Assembly (NCBI GenBank): GCA_017961625.1
Contig: JAGCWY010000039.1
Location: 1-14,094 of the forward strand
Reading direction: 5' to 3'
DNA length: 14,094 bases
Source of the DNA: Ruminococcus sp.
GTDB lineage: Bacteria > Bacillota > Clostridia > Oscillospirales > Ruminococcaceae
Positions within the stretch are counted from its first letter, which is position 1, and each line of letters opens with the position of its first letter. Below the pieces are notes generated by a model. The model saw only the letters and a program-made list of their open reading frames with translations. It had not been told where the DNA came from and did no database searches. The translations under genes were made by a program, and so were the position numbers. Positions 14,092 to 14,094 of the stretch are shown in pieces.

Positions 14092-14094
14092 TAA

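Noticed and set aside
1..14094. Mobile element, phage, CRISPR or defence system
   Set aside because: No transposase, integrase, terminal inverted repeats, regularly spaced repeats or defence-type domains were seen. All long frames are accounted for by metabolic, transport or housekeeping families.

Overview
The window looks like chromosomal DNA of a fibre-degrading gut or rumen Firmicute, most likely Ruminococcus (R. albus / R. bicirculans-like). The clues are an Asn-rich linker on a secreted GH16 lichenase, Gram-positive Shine-Dalgarno sites (GGAGG), moderate GC, a Firmicute-type lipoprotein, and the gene families present. The genus is an inference from style and content; no search was run.

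Region 1 (1-850): the 3' end of a secreted lichenase (beta-1,3-1,4-glucanase, GH16) that enters from the left edge, followed by a strong intrinsic terminator.

Region 2 (890-9886): a xylan-sugar utilisation locus. An AraC-family regulator on the minus strand has its own terminator and diverges from a plus-strand operon. The operon runs: a DUF4380 / mutarotase-fold protein, a cytoplasmic GH3 beta-xylosidase-type enzyme, xylose isomerase (xylA), a sugar-binding lipoprotein, two ABC permeases, terminator. A coherent reading is that xylo-oligosaccharides are captured by the lipoprotein, imported, cut inside the cell by GH3 to xylose, possibly anomerised by the first protein, and isomerised to xylulose by XylA. 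No xylulokinase and no transporter ATPase lie in the window, so both must be encoded elsewhere. The 252-base divergent intergenic region holds a good promoter for the regulator, a clear -10 but poor -35 for the operon, and a direct repeat between them, which fits activator control. Hairpins after xylA and after the binding-protein gene could set different mRNA levels along the operon.

Region 3 (9887-13953): a housekeeping operon from an extended -10 promoter: fhs (formate-tetrahydrofolate ligase), tsaE and tsaB (tRNA t6A synthesis), rpiB (ribose-5-phosphate isomerase B) and upp (uracil phosphoribosyltransferase), closed by a strong terminator. Spacings of a few bases or overlaps suggest co-transcription.

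Region 4 (13954-14094): no gene seen, but another intrinsic terminator near the right edge belongs to no visible gene. It may end a short untranslated RNA or be a leader of the next gene.

No stretch over 300 bases lacks a gene. I see no tRNA, rRNA, CRISPR array, insertion sequence or phage gene. Most genes are ordinary members of known families. The least described parts are the DUF4380-type protein in the xylose operon, the divergent control region and the unexplained 3' terminal segment.
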